In this document: piece after piece, positions 41,166 through 49,478 of the stretch
How the letters are laid out: every line of letters starts with the position of its first letter
Position numbering within the stretch: position 1 is the first letter of the stretch
Assembly: GCA_001464275.1 (NCBI GenBank)
Contig: LNFL01000162.1
Location: 1-49,555, forward strand
Direction: 5' to 3'
Length of the DNA: 49,555 nucleotides
Origin: Actinobacteria bacterium Ga0077560
GTDB lineage: Bacteria; Actinomycetota; Thermoleophilia; Miltoncostaeales; Miltoncostaeaceae
The notes under the pieces: generated by a model
What the model saw: only the letters and a program-made list of their open reading frames with translations
What the model was told of the DNA's origin: nothing
The model's database searches: none
Translations under genes and position numbers: made by a program

Positions 41166-43229
41166 ATGCCGCGCACTCCCTCACACACCCGCCGGTCCCC
41201 GTCGTTCCATCGCGCCCTCGTGGTGTGCGCGGTGGCGATTGCGGCCGTCACGACCACCGTTGCGACGGTCGCGGTGGAGCGGCAGGGCGCCCGTGAGCGG
41301 GAACGTGCGGTGGTGGATGCGGCCGCCCACGCCCTTGAACGCGAGATGGCGGTGCGCGCGGCGGCGCTGCGCGGCGCCCAGGGACTCATCGCGGCGAGCG
41401 ATCGGGTGGAGGCGGCCGAGTTCCGCCGGTTCGGCCGGCTCGCCCTCGGCTCCGGATCGGATGCGACCTGGCATCCGGTCGTCAGGGAGCCGGGACGGGT
41501 CGCGTTCGAGCGCGCCGTCGCGCCGATCGCCGCCCTCGACGCGGCGGGGAACCGTCGCGCCGCCGCCGTGCGCGACCTCTATCTGCCCGCCGCCCTCGGC
41601 GCCACGTCCGGCGGGGCGAGCTGGCACCTGGGCGTGGATCTGCTCTCGGACCCCTGGCGGGCCGCCGCGGCCGACCGTGCCATCGCGTCCGGGACGCTCG
41701 CCGTGTCGCCGGCGGTGGCCCTGCCGACACCGTCCCGGCCGCAGGGCCTCGTGCTGGTGCTTCCGGTCTACGGGACCGCGCCCGACGTACCGCCGCCCGC
41801 CGAGCGCCGGGCGCGCCTGTCGGGGGTGGTCGTGGACAGCGTCCCGCTGGCGCTGCTGGAGCGCCGCGTCCGCAGCGGCCTGCCGGACGAGGTGTCCCTG
41901 GTCATCGAGGCCGGGTCCCGGGAGGTCGCCGACGGCCCGGACGCGTCCACCAGGACCGGCGGTCAGTGGATGCACATCCATGTGACCTCGAGGTTCCGTG
42001 CCCAGGTGCGCCTGCCGCTCGCGGTGGGCGTCGCCGGGTTCGCGATCGTGCTGCTCACCGCACTGCTCATGCGGCAGGCCGGCCGTCGCGACCAGGAGGT
42101 CCGTGCCGCGCTCGCCCACCAGTCCGAGGCCCGCACCGCCGCGGAGTCGGCCCTGCGGCTGCGGGAGGACCGGTTCCGGGTGCTGGCCCAGGAGGTCCCG
42201 GTGGGGATCTGCATCCTCACCCCCGAGGGGATCGTGGAGTTCGCGAACCAGCGGTGCGCGGAGCTGCTGGGGGTGTCGATCGCCGGCCTGGTGGGGGAGT
42301 CCCTGGTGCGCCCCGCGGTGGCAGGCGCTGACCGGGAGCGGTTCGCCGATGCGCTGCGGGTCGCCGTCCGGGACGGCGAGCGCCTCTCCACCGCCGTGGG
42401 CATCCGGCATCCCAACGGGGATGAGGCGCGCCTGCGCGTGCAGGCCGTGCCCGCGGGCACCGGCGCCGACCGCCGGCACCTGTGCACCGTCACCGACATC
42501 ACCGACGAGCACCTGCGGGAGCTGCGGGAGCGCGCGCTGGCGCAGGTCGCCGCCGTCGTGGCCTCGGACCCGGGGATGGAGGCGGTGATGGAGGCGGCGA
42601 GCGCCGCCCGGGACGCGGTGCCCGGCGGAGCCGACGACCCAGCCTTCGCCGGCCGGCTGGCCGAGCTCATGACGATGGCCCGCTCCGCCGCGGAGGCCAA
42701 GGCCGCCCTCACGGCGCGGGCCGAGCGCGACCCCCTGACGGGCCTCGGCAACCGGCGGGTGTTCTGGGACGCCCTGCGCGAGGCGGTGGCGCAGGGGGCC
42801 CAGGGGCGCTCCTCCGCGCTCGTGCTGCTCGACCTGGACCACTTCAAGCGCGTGAACGACACCCATGGGCATACCGCGGGGGACGACGTGCTGCGGGAGA
42901 TCGCCGGCCGCCTGCGCCGGTCGGCGCGCGGCTCGGACCTGGTGTGCCGCGTGGGCGGTGAGGAGTTCGCCTGGCTCATGCCGGACACCGGCACCGACGG
43001 CGCGCGCGTGGCGGTGGGGCGTCTGCTGGAGTGGGTGCGCACCGAGCCCTTCCCGCTGGTGGGACGTCTCACGTGCTCCGCCGGCGCCTGCGCCGTGGAC
43101 GGCGGCATCGGCCCGGAGGAGATCTACCAGCGCGCCGACGAGGCGCTCTACGCCGCCAAGCACGGCGGCCGGGACACCCTGCGCGTGCACGGCGACAGCG
43201 CCGGCATCACGCCGTCCTCCACCTGCTGA
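41166..43229 (+). CDS. CHASE-PAS-GGDEF diguanylate cyclase
   Basis: A 687-residue membrane protein that should make cyclic di-GMP. Membrane spans at about 17-37 and 277-297 enclose an extracytoplasmic sensor resembling CHASE. A PAS domain (about 325-440; FRVLAQEVPVGICILTPEGI) precedes a helical linker and the GGDEF domain (about 520-675). The active-site motif is GGEEF, and the allosteric RxxD (RGSD) is placed exactly five residues before it, so product inhibition is likely. No EAL domain. The ATG at 41166 lacks a good SD. Confidence 0.9.
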   Translation: MPRTPSHTRRSPSFHRALVVCAVAIAAVTTTVATVAVERQGARERERAVVDAAAHALEREMAVRAAALRGAQGLIAASDRVEAAEFRRFGRLALGSGSDATWHPVVREPGRVAFERAVAPIAALDAAGNRRAAAVRDLYLPAALGATSGGASWHLGVDLLSDPWRAAAADRAIASGTLAVSPAVALPTPSRPQGLVLVLPVYGTAPDVPPPAERRARLSGVVVDSVPLALLERRVRSGLPDEVSLVIEAGSREVADGPDASTRTGGQWMHIHVTSRFRAQVRLPLAVGVAGFAIVLLTALLMRQAGRRDQEVRAALAHQSEARTAAESALRLREDRFRVLAQEVPVGICILTPEGIVEFANQRCAELLGVSIAGLVGESLVRPAVAGADRERFADALRVAVRDGERLSTAVGIRHPNGDEARLRVQAVPAGTGADRRHLCTVTDITDEHLRELRERALAQVAAVVASDPGMEAVMEAASAARDAVPGGADDPAFAGRLAELMTMARSAAEAKAALTARAERDPLTGLGNRRVFWDALREAVAQGAQGRSSALVLLDLDHFKRVNDTHGHTAGDDVLREIAGRLRRSARGSDLVCRVGGEEFAWLMPDTGTDGARVAVGRLLEWVRTEPFPLVGRLTCSAGACAVDGGIGPEEIYQRADEALYAAKHGGRDTLRVHGDSAGITPSSTC

Positions 43230-43306
43230 CCGCACCCGCGGCCGGTCCGGCCGACCGGATGCCCGCCTACCATCGGTGCGACACGTCAGCCGATGGGGAG
43301 GAACCC

Positions 43307-43984
43307 ATGGAGATCACCGTCCGCCACTCGCCCGCATTCGCCGTCGCCCGCTGCGTGCTGGGCTCCGGAGAACGGGTCCGGGCCGAGAGCGGGGCGATGA
43401 TGGCCACCTCCGCGGGCGTCGCCGTCGAGGCCCGTATGGAGGGCGGCCTCATGAAGTCCCTCAAGCGCGGGGTGCTGGGCGGGGAGTCGCTGTTCGTCAC
43501 CACCTTCACCGGGCCGGACGGCGGCGGGTGGGTGGACGTGGCCGCGAACCTGCCCGGCGACATCGTGCAGCGCGAGGTGCTTCCGGAGCGCGCGCTGTTC
43601 ATCCAGCGCGGCTCCTACCTGGCCTCCGAGTCCGAGGTGGAGATCGACGCCAAGTGGGGCGGCTTCAAGAACCTGTTCGGCGGGGAGGGCGGGTTCATGA
43701 TCCGCGCCTCGGGGAACGGCACGGTGCTGCTGTCCTGCTACGGCGCGCTCGACCGGGTCCAGCTGGCGCCGGGGGAGACGATCGTGGTCGACTCGGGCCA
43801 CATGGTGGCCTACGACGAGACCGTCACCTCGGTGCTGCGCCGGGTGTCGTCCACCATGACCTCGCTCAAGAGCGGCGAGGGCTTCGTGTTCGAGTTCACC
43901 GGCCCCGGCGAGGTGTGGACGCAGAGCCGCAATCCCACGTGGCTCCTGGACTGGATCGCCACGGGCATCGGCTCCCGCTCCTGA
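43307..43984 (+). CDS. TIGR00266/AIM24-family protein
   Basis: A 225-residue protein of the beta-helical AIM24-like family: ESGAMMATSAGVAVEARMEG, GGLMKSLKRGVLGGESLFVT, PGDIVQREV, FIQRGSYLA, and WGGFKNLFGGEGGF, LAPGETIVVDSGHMVAYDE. Its function is unresolved. The start ATG has GGGGAGG 5 nt upstream. A long palindrome follows the stop. It is not linked to an operon partner here. Confidence 0.9.
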   Translation: MEITVRHSPAFAVARCVLGSGERVRAESGAMMATSAGVAVEARMEGGLMKSLKRGVLGGESLFVTTFTGPDGGGWVDVAANLPGDIVQREVLPERALFIQRGSYLASESEVEIDAKWGGFKNLFGGEGGFMIRASGNGTVLLSCYGALDRVQLAPGETIVVDSGHMVAYDETVTSVLRRVSSTMTSLKSGEGFVFEFTGPGEVWTQSRNPTWLLDWIATGIGSRS

Positions 43985-43993
43985 ACCGACGGT

Positions 43994-44025
43994 CCGTGCG
44001 GGCGGCGCCGGCGCCGCCCGCACGG
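43994..44025. terminator. 32-nt perfect palindrome between convergent genes
   Basis: A 16-bp self-complementary sequence without spacer, centred on GGCGCC-GGCGCC, lies between the stops of the TIGR00266 and P460 genes. As RNA it would fold into a strong hairpin on either strand, acting as a bidirectional terminator. Confidence 0.75.
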
Positions 44026-44026
44026 G

Positions 44027-44557
44027 TCAATCGGGCGTGGTGAAGAGCCAGTCCTGCCCGGTCACGCCCGCGTGGCAGGCCCAGCACGCCGGGCCCTCCG
44101 CGAGCACCGTGTAGCCGGCCGCCTCGCCGGTGCGGACGTACTCGGTGAACCGCCAGTCGCCGTGCTGCGGGTCGAAATCCGGGACCTTCTCCATGACCGA
44201 CACGAACGCCATGGGATCGCCGCCCCGCCCGCCGGTCTTCACCACGACGGTGCCCGGCGGCAGCGGCACCCGCAGCTTGGGGCCGTCCACCACCTCGTCG
44301 CGGTCCCGGTTCATGTAGACGTTCTTCGCGGTGCCGTGCGGCGTGTCCGGCGAGTCGGCGATCGGCCGGTCGTTGAGCCGGAACCAGTCCTCGAAGCCGG
44401 CGGTGGACTCGGGCAGCCCGGGGAGCGGCGTCTGGGCCGCCGACGTCGTCGTGGACGGCGTGGTGGCGACGTTCCCGCCATCGCCGCAGCCGGCGGCGAG
44501 GAGAGCGACGGCGACCGCGCAGAGGATGCGAGTGAACCAGGCGACCCCGATCGGCAT
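44027..44557 (-). CDS. Cytochrome P460-family lipoprotein
   Basis: A 176-residue exported lipoprotein: signal peptide with lipobox LLAAGC (Cys24), a Ser/Thr-rich linker, then a P460-like domain. Features are NVYMNRDRDEV, VPLPPGTVVVKTGG with a Lys that may correspond to the heme-crosslinking one, FDPQHGDWRFTEY, and a c-type heme site CWACH near the C-terminus. Characterised P460 proteins oxidise hydroxylamine or bind NO. Many family members have no known role. It is divergent from amt-glnK. Confidence 0.8.
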   Translation of the reverse strand: MPIGVAWFTRILCAVAVALLAAGCGDGGNVATTPSTTTSAAQTPLPGLPESTAGFEDWFRLNDRPIADSPDTPHGTAKNVYMNRDRDEVVDGPKLRVPLPPGTVVVKTGGRGGDPMAFVSVMEKVPDFDPQHGDWRFTEYVRTGEAAGYTVLAEGPACWACHAGVTGQDWLFTTPD

Positions 44558-44729
44558 CGGGCAAGCCTACGACGACGCGCCGCCTCACGCCCGTTTCGCC
44601 AGAGGGAGAAGCCGGGAGGGCGGACCTTCGCCTCAGGGCCAAAGCCCCCGAGGGCGGGCCAAACCTAGATTGCTCAGGACATTGGGCCCCGTGCGGGCCG
44701 GTCCCTCCAAACCCTCGTCAAGGAGAGCT
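44558..44729. promoter_or_regulatory. Divergent region between the P460 and amt genes
   Basis: A 172-nt gap with a lower-GC patch (CCAAACCTAGATTGCTCAGG, about 44659-44678) likely to contain the amt promoter. AAGGAGAG precedes the amt ATG. I cannot identify a GlnR or AmtR box with confidence. Confidence 0.4.
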
Positions 44730-46205
44730 ATGCGATCCAAGGCATTCAGGCTGGCGCCGCTGTGGGCACTGCTGCTGCTCATGGTCACGCCCGTCCTGGC
44801 CGCGGCGCAGGATGCGCCGCCCACCACCGAGGAGCTCGCCGAGTCCGTCGGCAAGCTCGTCACCGCCGTCGACTCGGTGTGGGTCGCGGTCGCCGCCGCG
44901 TTCGTCCTCCTCATGCAGGCGGGCTTCGGTCTCCTCGAGGTCGGCGGCGCCGTCATGGGCAAGATCCTCATCAACGTGGCGATCGCGTTCCTGATGTTCT
45001 GGGCCACGGGTTTTGCCCTGGGCTTCGGCAACGGGAATGATTTCTGGGGCACGAGCGGCTGGTTCTTCTCCAGCACCGGCTTCCCCGAGGCGACCGAGTA
45101 CGTCTACTCGGCGAGCACGGCGAGCGTCTCCAGCCTCTTCTTCTTCCAGTCGGTCTTCTGCGCGGTGTCGCTGGCGATCGTCTTCGGCTCGATGCTCGAC
45201 CGCACCAAGTTCGCCGGATACGTGCTCTTCGCGATTCCGTTCGCCGGGTTCATCTACCCGGTGGTCGCCCACTGGACGTGGGGCGGCGGCTGGCTCTTCA
45301 AGGACGGGTTTCTCGACTACGCCGGCTCCTCGATCGTCCACCTGCAGGGTGCCCTCGGTGCACTCATGGGTGCGCTCATCCTCGGGCCACGCATCGGCAA
45401 GTTCCGCAACGGCAAGCCGATCCCGATCCCGGGTCACTCCATCCCGCTGGCGATCACCGGTGTCATCATCCTGTGGTTCGGCTGGATGGGCTTCAACGGC
45501 GGCTCGAGCCTCCTCGCGAACGGCCTGGACTTCGCCGACGTGATCGTGAACACCAACCTGGCGGCCGCCGCCGGCATCATCGGCGCGACCATCGGTTCCC
45601 TGCTGATGTTCAAGACGCTCGACGTCTCGCAGATGGGCAACGGCGCCATCGGCGGCCTCGTCGCCATCACCGCCCCATGTGCCTTCGTGGACTACTGGGC
45701 GGGCATCGTGATCGGCCTCGTCGCCGGTCTGCTCATCCCGGTGATCGTCGTCGCGGTCGAGAAGCTCAAGATCGACGACCCGCTCGGCGCCCTCGCCGCG
45801 CACGGTGTCTCCGGTATCTGGGGCACCCTGGCCATCGGCCTGTTCGGCACCGCCGAGCGCATGGACCCCGTCCTCGTGTCGCTCGTGGGCCTGGAGTCCC
45901 GTGAGGGCCTGTTCCTCGGCGGCGGCCTCGGCCAGCTGTGGGTCCAGTTCTACGGCATCGCCGCAACCGTCGGCTTCACGGGCGCCCTCTGCGCCATCGT
46001 GTTCCTGGCGATCAAGTACACCGTCGGCCTCCGCGTCAGCGAGGAGCACGAGATGTCGGGTCTCGACATCTCCGAGCACGGTATGTTCGGTTACCCCGAG
46101 CAGTTCATCGATGTGCCGGGTGCCCAGCCCGAGTCCGCCCGCGCCTCGAGCGCTGCCGGAGCCGGATCAGGGTCCACGGCCACGTCGCCCGCCACCTCGT
46201 CGTAA
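44730..46205 (+). CDS. amt: Ammonium transporter
   Basis: A 491-residue Amt channel with a cleaved signal peptide (LLLLMVTPVLAAAQ) and eleven expected membrane helices. The pore twin histidines are in SSIVHLQGALGALMGA and LAAHGVSGIWG. The Phe gate and Trp/Ser site lie in FFFQSVFCAVSLAIV and the helix before it. It moves ammonium into the cell. The cytoplasmic tail (about 50 residues) is Ser/Ala-rich. glnK follows after 14 nt, the usual amt-glnK arrangement. The ATG at 44730 has a good SD. Confidence 0.95.
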   Translation: MRSKAFRLAPLWALLLLMVTPVLAAAQDAPPTTEELAESVGKLVTAVDSVWVAVAAAFVLLMQAGFGLLEVGGAVMGKILINVAIAFLMFWATGFALGFGNGNDFWGTSGWFFSSTGFPEATEYVYSASTASVSSLFFFQSVFCAVSLAIVFGSMLDRTKFAGYVLFAIPFAGFIYPVVAHWTWGGGWLFKDGFLDYAGSSIVHLQGALGALMGALILGPRIGKFRNGKPIPIPGHSIPLAITGVIILWFGWMGFNGGSSLLANGLDFADVIVNTNLAAAAGIIGATIGSLLMFKTLDVSQMGNGAIGGLVAITAPCAFVDYWAGIVIGLVAGLLIPVIVVAVEKLKIDDPLGALAAHGVSGIWGTLAIGLFGTAERMDPVLVSLVGLESREGLFLGGGLGQLWVQFYGIAATVGFTGALCAIVFLAIKYTVGLRVSEEHEMSGLDISEHGMFGYPEQFIDVPGAQPESARASSAAGAGSGSTATSPATSS

Positions 46206-46219
46206 GGGAGCTGGTCAAA

Positions 46220-46585
46220 GTGAAGAAGATCGAGGCGTTCATCCGCCACGAGGCCTTCGACGCCATCCGGGACCGCCTGGCAGCCATGGGCCTTCCGTCC
46301 ATGAGCATCAGCGAGGTCAAGGGCTCCGGCCGCCAGAAGGGTTTCACCGAGAGCTATCGCGGCTCGAAGACCACCATCTTCCTGCGTCCCAAGCTGAAGC
46401 TGGAGATGGTCGTCGATGACGCCGACCTCGACCGCGCGGTCGACACGATCCTCGAGCTCGCCCACACGGGCGAGCCGGGAGACGGGAAGATCTTCATCAT
46501 CCCGGTCGAAGAGGCCGTCCGCGTGCGGACCGGAGAGCGCGGCGACGTCGTGCTCGCCCCGCACCCCGAGGAGGCCAACGCCTAG
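46220..46585 (+). CDS. glnK: PII nitrogen-regulatory protein lacking Tyr51
   Basis: A 121-residue PII protein that senses 2-oxoglutarate and ATP/ADP and blocks Amt under nitrogen excess. The T-loop reads VKGSGRQKGFTESYRGSKTT. Tyr46 and Ser49 are present but position 51, the site uridylylated or adenylylated in most bacteria, is Thr. The B- and C-loops (HTGEPGDGKIFIIPVEEAVR, RTGERG) are normal, so nucleotide binding should be intact. GTG start at 46220 with AAGGGAG 9 nt upstream. Two hairpins follow the stop. Confidence 0.93.
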   Translation: MKKIEAFIRHEAFDAIRDRLAAMGLPSMSISEVKGSGRQKGFTESYRGSKTTIFLRPKLKLEMVVDDADLDRAVDTILELAHTGEPGDGKIFIIPVEEAVRVRTGERGDVVLAPHPEEANA

Positions 46586-46598
46586 CGGTACGGATCCG

Positions 46599-46632
46599 GG
46601 TGGGGTGGGCGACCCCGGTCACCCACCCCACC
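46599..46632 (+). terminator. First hairpin after glnK
   Basis: A G/C-rich stem pairs 46599-46614 with 46617-46632, with one internal C/A mismatch. It is 14 nt after the glnK stop and may pause or protect the transcript end. Confidence 0.55.
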
Positions 46633-46650
46633 GAGCGATGTGCGGCTCAC

Positions 46651-46684
46651 GAGGGGCCCGGCGAATGCCGGGCCCCTCGTCGTT
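46651..46684 (+). terminator. Intrinsic terminator of amt-glnK
   Basis: A perfect 12-bp stem (46651-46662 with 46667-46678), loop GAAT, followed by GTCGTTT. It lies between glnK and a convergent gene and probably ends both transcripts. Confidence 0.8.
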
Positions 46685-46704
46685 TGCGGCGCCAGCGGGC
46701 CCCG

Positions 46705-47211
46705 CTAGCCGCGGCGGGTGCGGCGGGGCGTGCTGAGGCCGACCTTCACGGTCGTCCCGGCCACCCAGGCCTGCGGCTGGCCGTTGTCGACCGTGTAGCT
46801 GCCGGAGCCCTGCAGCCGCACCCGGAAGTGGCCGGCCGCGGTCACCGACAGGTCTCCCGACTCGATGCGGACGCGCATGTTCGTGCCGGACAGGATGAAG
46901 CGGCGGCGAAGGGTTTCCAGGCGGTAGCGACGCACCGTCACGAAGGGCGGGGCGGGGCGCACGCGCAGCGGCCGGATCACTCGCCCGCCCACGCTCAGCC
47001 GGGCGTCGCCCGCCCGGTCCTGGAGCACCAGCAGCGCGGGGCCCCGGACCACGCCGAGCATCGCGGCGTCACCGTCCAGGATGACGACGCCCGCGCCGTT
47101 GGCGGCCAGGACGCCCTGGGGCACGTCCGTCTGGGCCGCGGCGGGCGCGGCCAGGGCGAGGGTGGCCACGGCGGGCAGGATGAGGCTGAGGGCGGTTCGG
47201 CGCATTCGCAC
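46705..47211 (-). CDS. Secreted hypothetical protein
   Basis: A 168-residue protein with a signal peptide (MRMRRTALSLILPAVATLAL, ending AAPAAAQ). The mature part is beta-rich with LVLQDRAGDARLSVGGRV, a basic middle and FRVLQ-like repeats (FRVRLQGSGSYTVDNG). The end is strongly basic (TPRRTRRG). I recognise no family. A GTG at 47211 has GAGG 8 nt upstream and is preferred over the ATG at 47205. It lies downstream of a two-component system on the same strand with a 39-nt gap. Confidence 0.6.
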   Translation of the reverse strand: MRMRRTALSLILPAVATLALAAPAAAQTDVPQGVLAANGAGVVILDGDAAMLGVVRGPALLVLQDRAGDARLSVGGRVIRPLRVRPAPPFVTVRRYRLETLRRRFILSGTNMRVRIESGDLSVTAAGHFRVRLQGSGSYTVDNGQPQAWVAGTTVKVGLSTPRRTRRG

Positions 47212-47250
47212 ATTCTGCGCCTCACCGGTGATATCGCGTGGTGCCGGGTG

Positions 47251-48780
47251 TTAGGAATTTCCCAGCGTCGTGGCGGTGACCGGGGGCCGGCCGGAGGGCG
47301 AGGGGTGGCCCGGCGGGGCGGACGGGAGCCGCAGCTCGAACCGCGCGCCGCCCTCCGGGGCGTCGTCCACGCTCACGTCCCCGCCGAGCTCGCGGGCCAG
47401 CTGCCGGCAGATCGCCAGCCCCAGACCGGTTCCGGTGCGGCCGTCCGGGGTCTCGGTGGACCGGAACGGCTGGAAGATCTCCTCACGCTGGCCCACCGCC
47501 ACACCGGGGCCGCTGTCGCCCACCCGCACGCGCAGACCGCCGCCGGGGCCGGGCTCGGCCTCCATCACCACGGTGCCGCCCTCGGGGACCCAGCGCAGCG
47601 CGTTGTCGAGCAGGTTGCCGACGATCTGCCGCAGGCGGGCGGGGTCGGTCACCACCACCGGCAGCGGGGCGATACGACGGGTGTAGTGGACCTCCCGCCG
47701 GGCGGCATCGGCCCCGAGGGCGTCGAACGCCTGCTGCAGCACCTCCTCGGGGTCGACCGGGACGTGGTCCATGCGGAACCGCCGCGCGTCGATGCGGGCC
47801 AGGTCGAGCAGGTCGGCGACCATCGACTCCAGGCGGCTGGCCTCGCCCTCGATCGCGGCCAGTGACCGCGGCACCTGCTGCTCCGGGACGATGCCGTCGG
47901 CGAGGGCGGCGGCGTGGCCGCGGATCGCGGTGAGCGGCGTCCGCAGGTCGTGGGTGATCTTCATGAGGAACTCGCGGCTGCTGTCCTCACGCTCCCGCAG
48001 GCGCGTGACCATGCCGTTGAAGGCTGCGCCCAGGTGGTCCAGCTCGGCGGTCCCGGCGGCCGGGACGATCACCGACAGGTCGCCCGCGGCCACCTGGTCG
48101 GCCGCGCGCTCCATGTCCTCCAGGGGCCGGGTGACGCGGGCCGTCAGCAGCAGCGTCAGCAGCAGCGCGGGCACGAAGCCGATGAGCGCGGCCATGAGCA
48201 GGCTCGGCGCCACGTCCTCCCACTGGGTGGACACCTCGCTGCGCGGCTTGGAGAGGACGATGTAGTTCCACGGGCGGCCCTGCAGCGTCACCAGGGCGGC
48301 GGTGGCCACCCGGTCCTTCCCGGCGGCGGCGAACGCGCTGTCCAGCCGCTGGAAGCCGTTCTCCTCGATCTCCTGCGGGTCGATCTTCGGGCGCTCGGCG
48401 ACCGGGATCTCGCCGTACGCCTCGACGGACCCGGGGCAGAACTCCGGGCCCGGCGCCACGTACAGCCGGGCGCCGGGCCCCAGATAGGCCTGGAGGTCCT
48501 GGCGGCCGAAGGTGTTGCACCCGCCGTCGAGGGCGGAGCGGTTCAGGCGCAGCGTCACCAGGTTCGCGAGGCGCACCGTGAGCTCGTCGAAGTCCTCGCG
48601 TCCCTGCCGGGAGCTCTCGGTGCGCACCAGGCTCGACGACACGACGCCGAACACGAGGGCGGCGGCGAACAGGCCGGCGAGCGCGCCCATCGCGAGCCGT
48701 CCGCGCAGGGTGCGCCACGGTGGCAGCCGCCGGCGGCGGGTGCGCCCGCGCGCCGCCTCCGGGGCGGCGCCGGAGGTCAC
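47251..48780 (-). CDS. Two-component sensor histidine kinase (HAMP)
   Basis: A 509-residue membrane kinase. The first span (about 30-50) and second (about 195-215) enclose a 145-residue sensor domain with two cysteines (DGGCNTFG and EFCPG) that may form a disulfide. HAMP follows, then the H-box ITHDLRTPLTAIRGHAAALA and the ATPase core (NLLDNALRWVPEG, DSGPGVAVG, GTGLGLAICRQLAREL). The GTG start overlaps the regulator stop (GTGA). Pairs with the upstream response regulator. Signal unknown. Confidence 0.92.
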   Translation of the reverse strand: MTSGAAPEAARGRTRRRRLPPWRTLRGRLAMGALAGLFAAALVFGVVSSSLVRTESSRQGREDFDELTVRLANLVTLRLNRSALDGGCNTFGRQDLQAYLGPGARLYVAPGPEFCPGSVEAYGEIPVAERPKIDPQEIEENGFQRLDSAFAAAGKDRVATAALVTLQGRPWNYIVLSKPRSEVSTQWEDVAPSLLMAALIGFVPALLLTLLLTARVTRPLEDMERAADQVAAGDLSVIVPAAGTAELDHLGAAFNGMVTRLREREDSSREFLMKITHDLRTPLTAIRGHAAALADGIVPEQQVPRSLAAIEGEASRLESMVADLLDLARIDARRFRMDHVPVDPEEVLQQAFDALGADAARREVHYTRRIAPLPVVVTDPARLRQIVGNLLDNALRWVPEGGTVVMEAEPGPGGGLRVRVGDSGPGVAVGQREEIFQPFRSTETPDGRTGTGLGLAICRQLARELGGDVSVDDAPEGGARFELRLPSAPPGHPSPSGRPPVTATTLGNS

Positions 48781-49478
48781 CGCTTCGCGGCCACCTTGTA
48801 GCCGGTTCCCCAGACGGTCTGGATCGGGCACGCGTCTCCGAGCTTGCGGCGCAGCTGGCGGACGTGCACGTCGATGGTCCGCGAGTCGCCGAGGAACGTG
48901 AAGCCCCACACCCGCTCCAGCAACTGCTCCCGGGTGAGGACGATCCCCCGATTCTCGATGAGGGTGACCAGGAGGTCGAACTCCTTGGGCGTGAGGGCGA
49001 CGCGCTCCTCGTCCACGAACACCTCGCGGCCGCCCACCTCGATCCGCAGGCTCGCAAGCTCGAGGACGGTGTCCTCCGGGCCGGCGGGCTCGACCTGCCG
49101 CTCGTCGGTGCGACGCAGCACCGCGCGCACCCGGGCGACCAGCTCACGCGGGTTGAACGGCTTGGTGACGTAGTCGTCGGCGCCCAGCTCCAGGCCGACC
49201 ACCTTGTCCACCGCGTCGTCGCGCGCGGTGAGCATGATGATGGGCATGTTCCCCTCGGCGCGCAGGCGCCGGGTGACCTCGTAGCCGTCCATGCCGGGCA
49301 GCATCAGGTCGAGCAGCACCAGCGAGGGGCGCTCCTCGATCGCCATGCGCAGGCCGTCATCACCTCGCTCCGCGACGGACACGCGGAACCCGGCGGCCTC
49401 GAGGTACATCCGGGCGAAGGAGGAGATGTTCGACTCGTCCTCGATGATGAGGACGTGGTCGGCGGTGGAATCGGGCAT
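48777..49478 (-). CDS. OmpR-family response regulator
   Basis: A 233-residue regulator. The receiver has IIEDESN, phospho-Asp in LLDLMLPGMDG, Thr in LTARDDAVD and Lys in VTKPFNPREL. The winged helix has ALTPKEFDLLVTLIENRG and IDVHVRQLRRKLGD. The ATG at 49478 gives the family N-terminus. An in-frame ATG at 49541 would add 21 Pro/Ala-rich residues. Neither start has a strong SD. It is the first gene of a regulator-kinase pair and may also drive the secreted-protein gene downstream. Confidence 0.92.
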   Translation of the reverse strand: MPDSTADHVLIIEDESNISSFARMYLEAAGFRVSVAERGDDGLRMAIEERPSLVLLDLMLPGMDGYEVTRRLRAEGNMPIIMLTARDDAVDKVVGLELGADDYVTKPFNPRELVARVRAVLRRTDERQVEPAGPEDTVLELASLRIEVGGREVFVDEERVALTPKEFDLLVTLIENRGIVLTREQLLERVWGFTFLGDSRTIDVHVRQLRRKLGDACPIQTVWGTGYKVAAKR

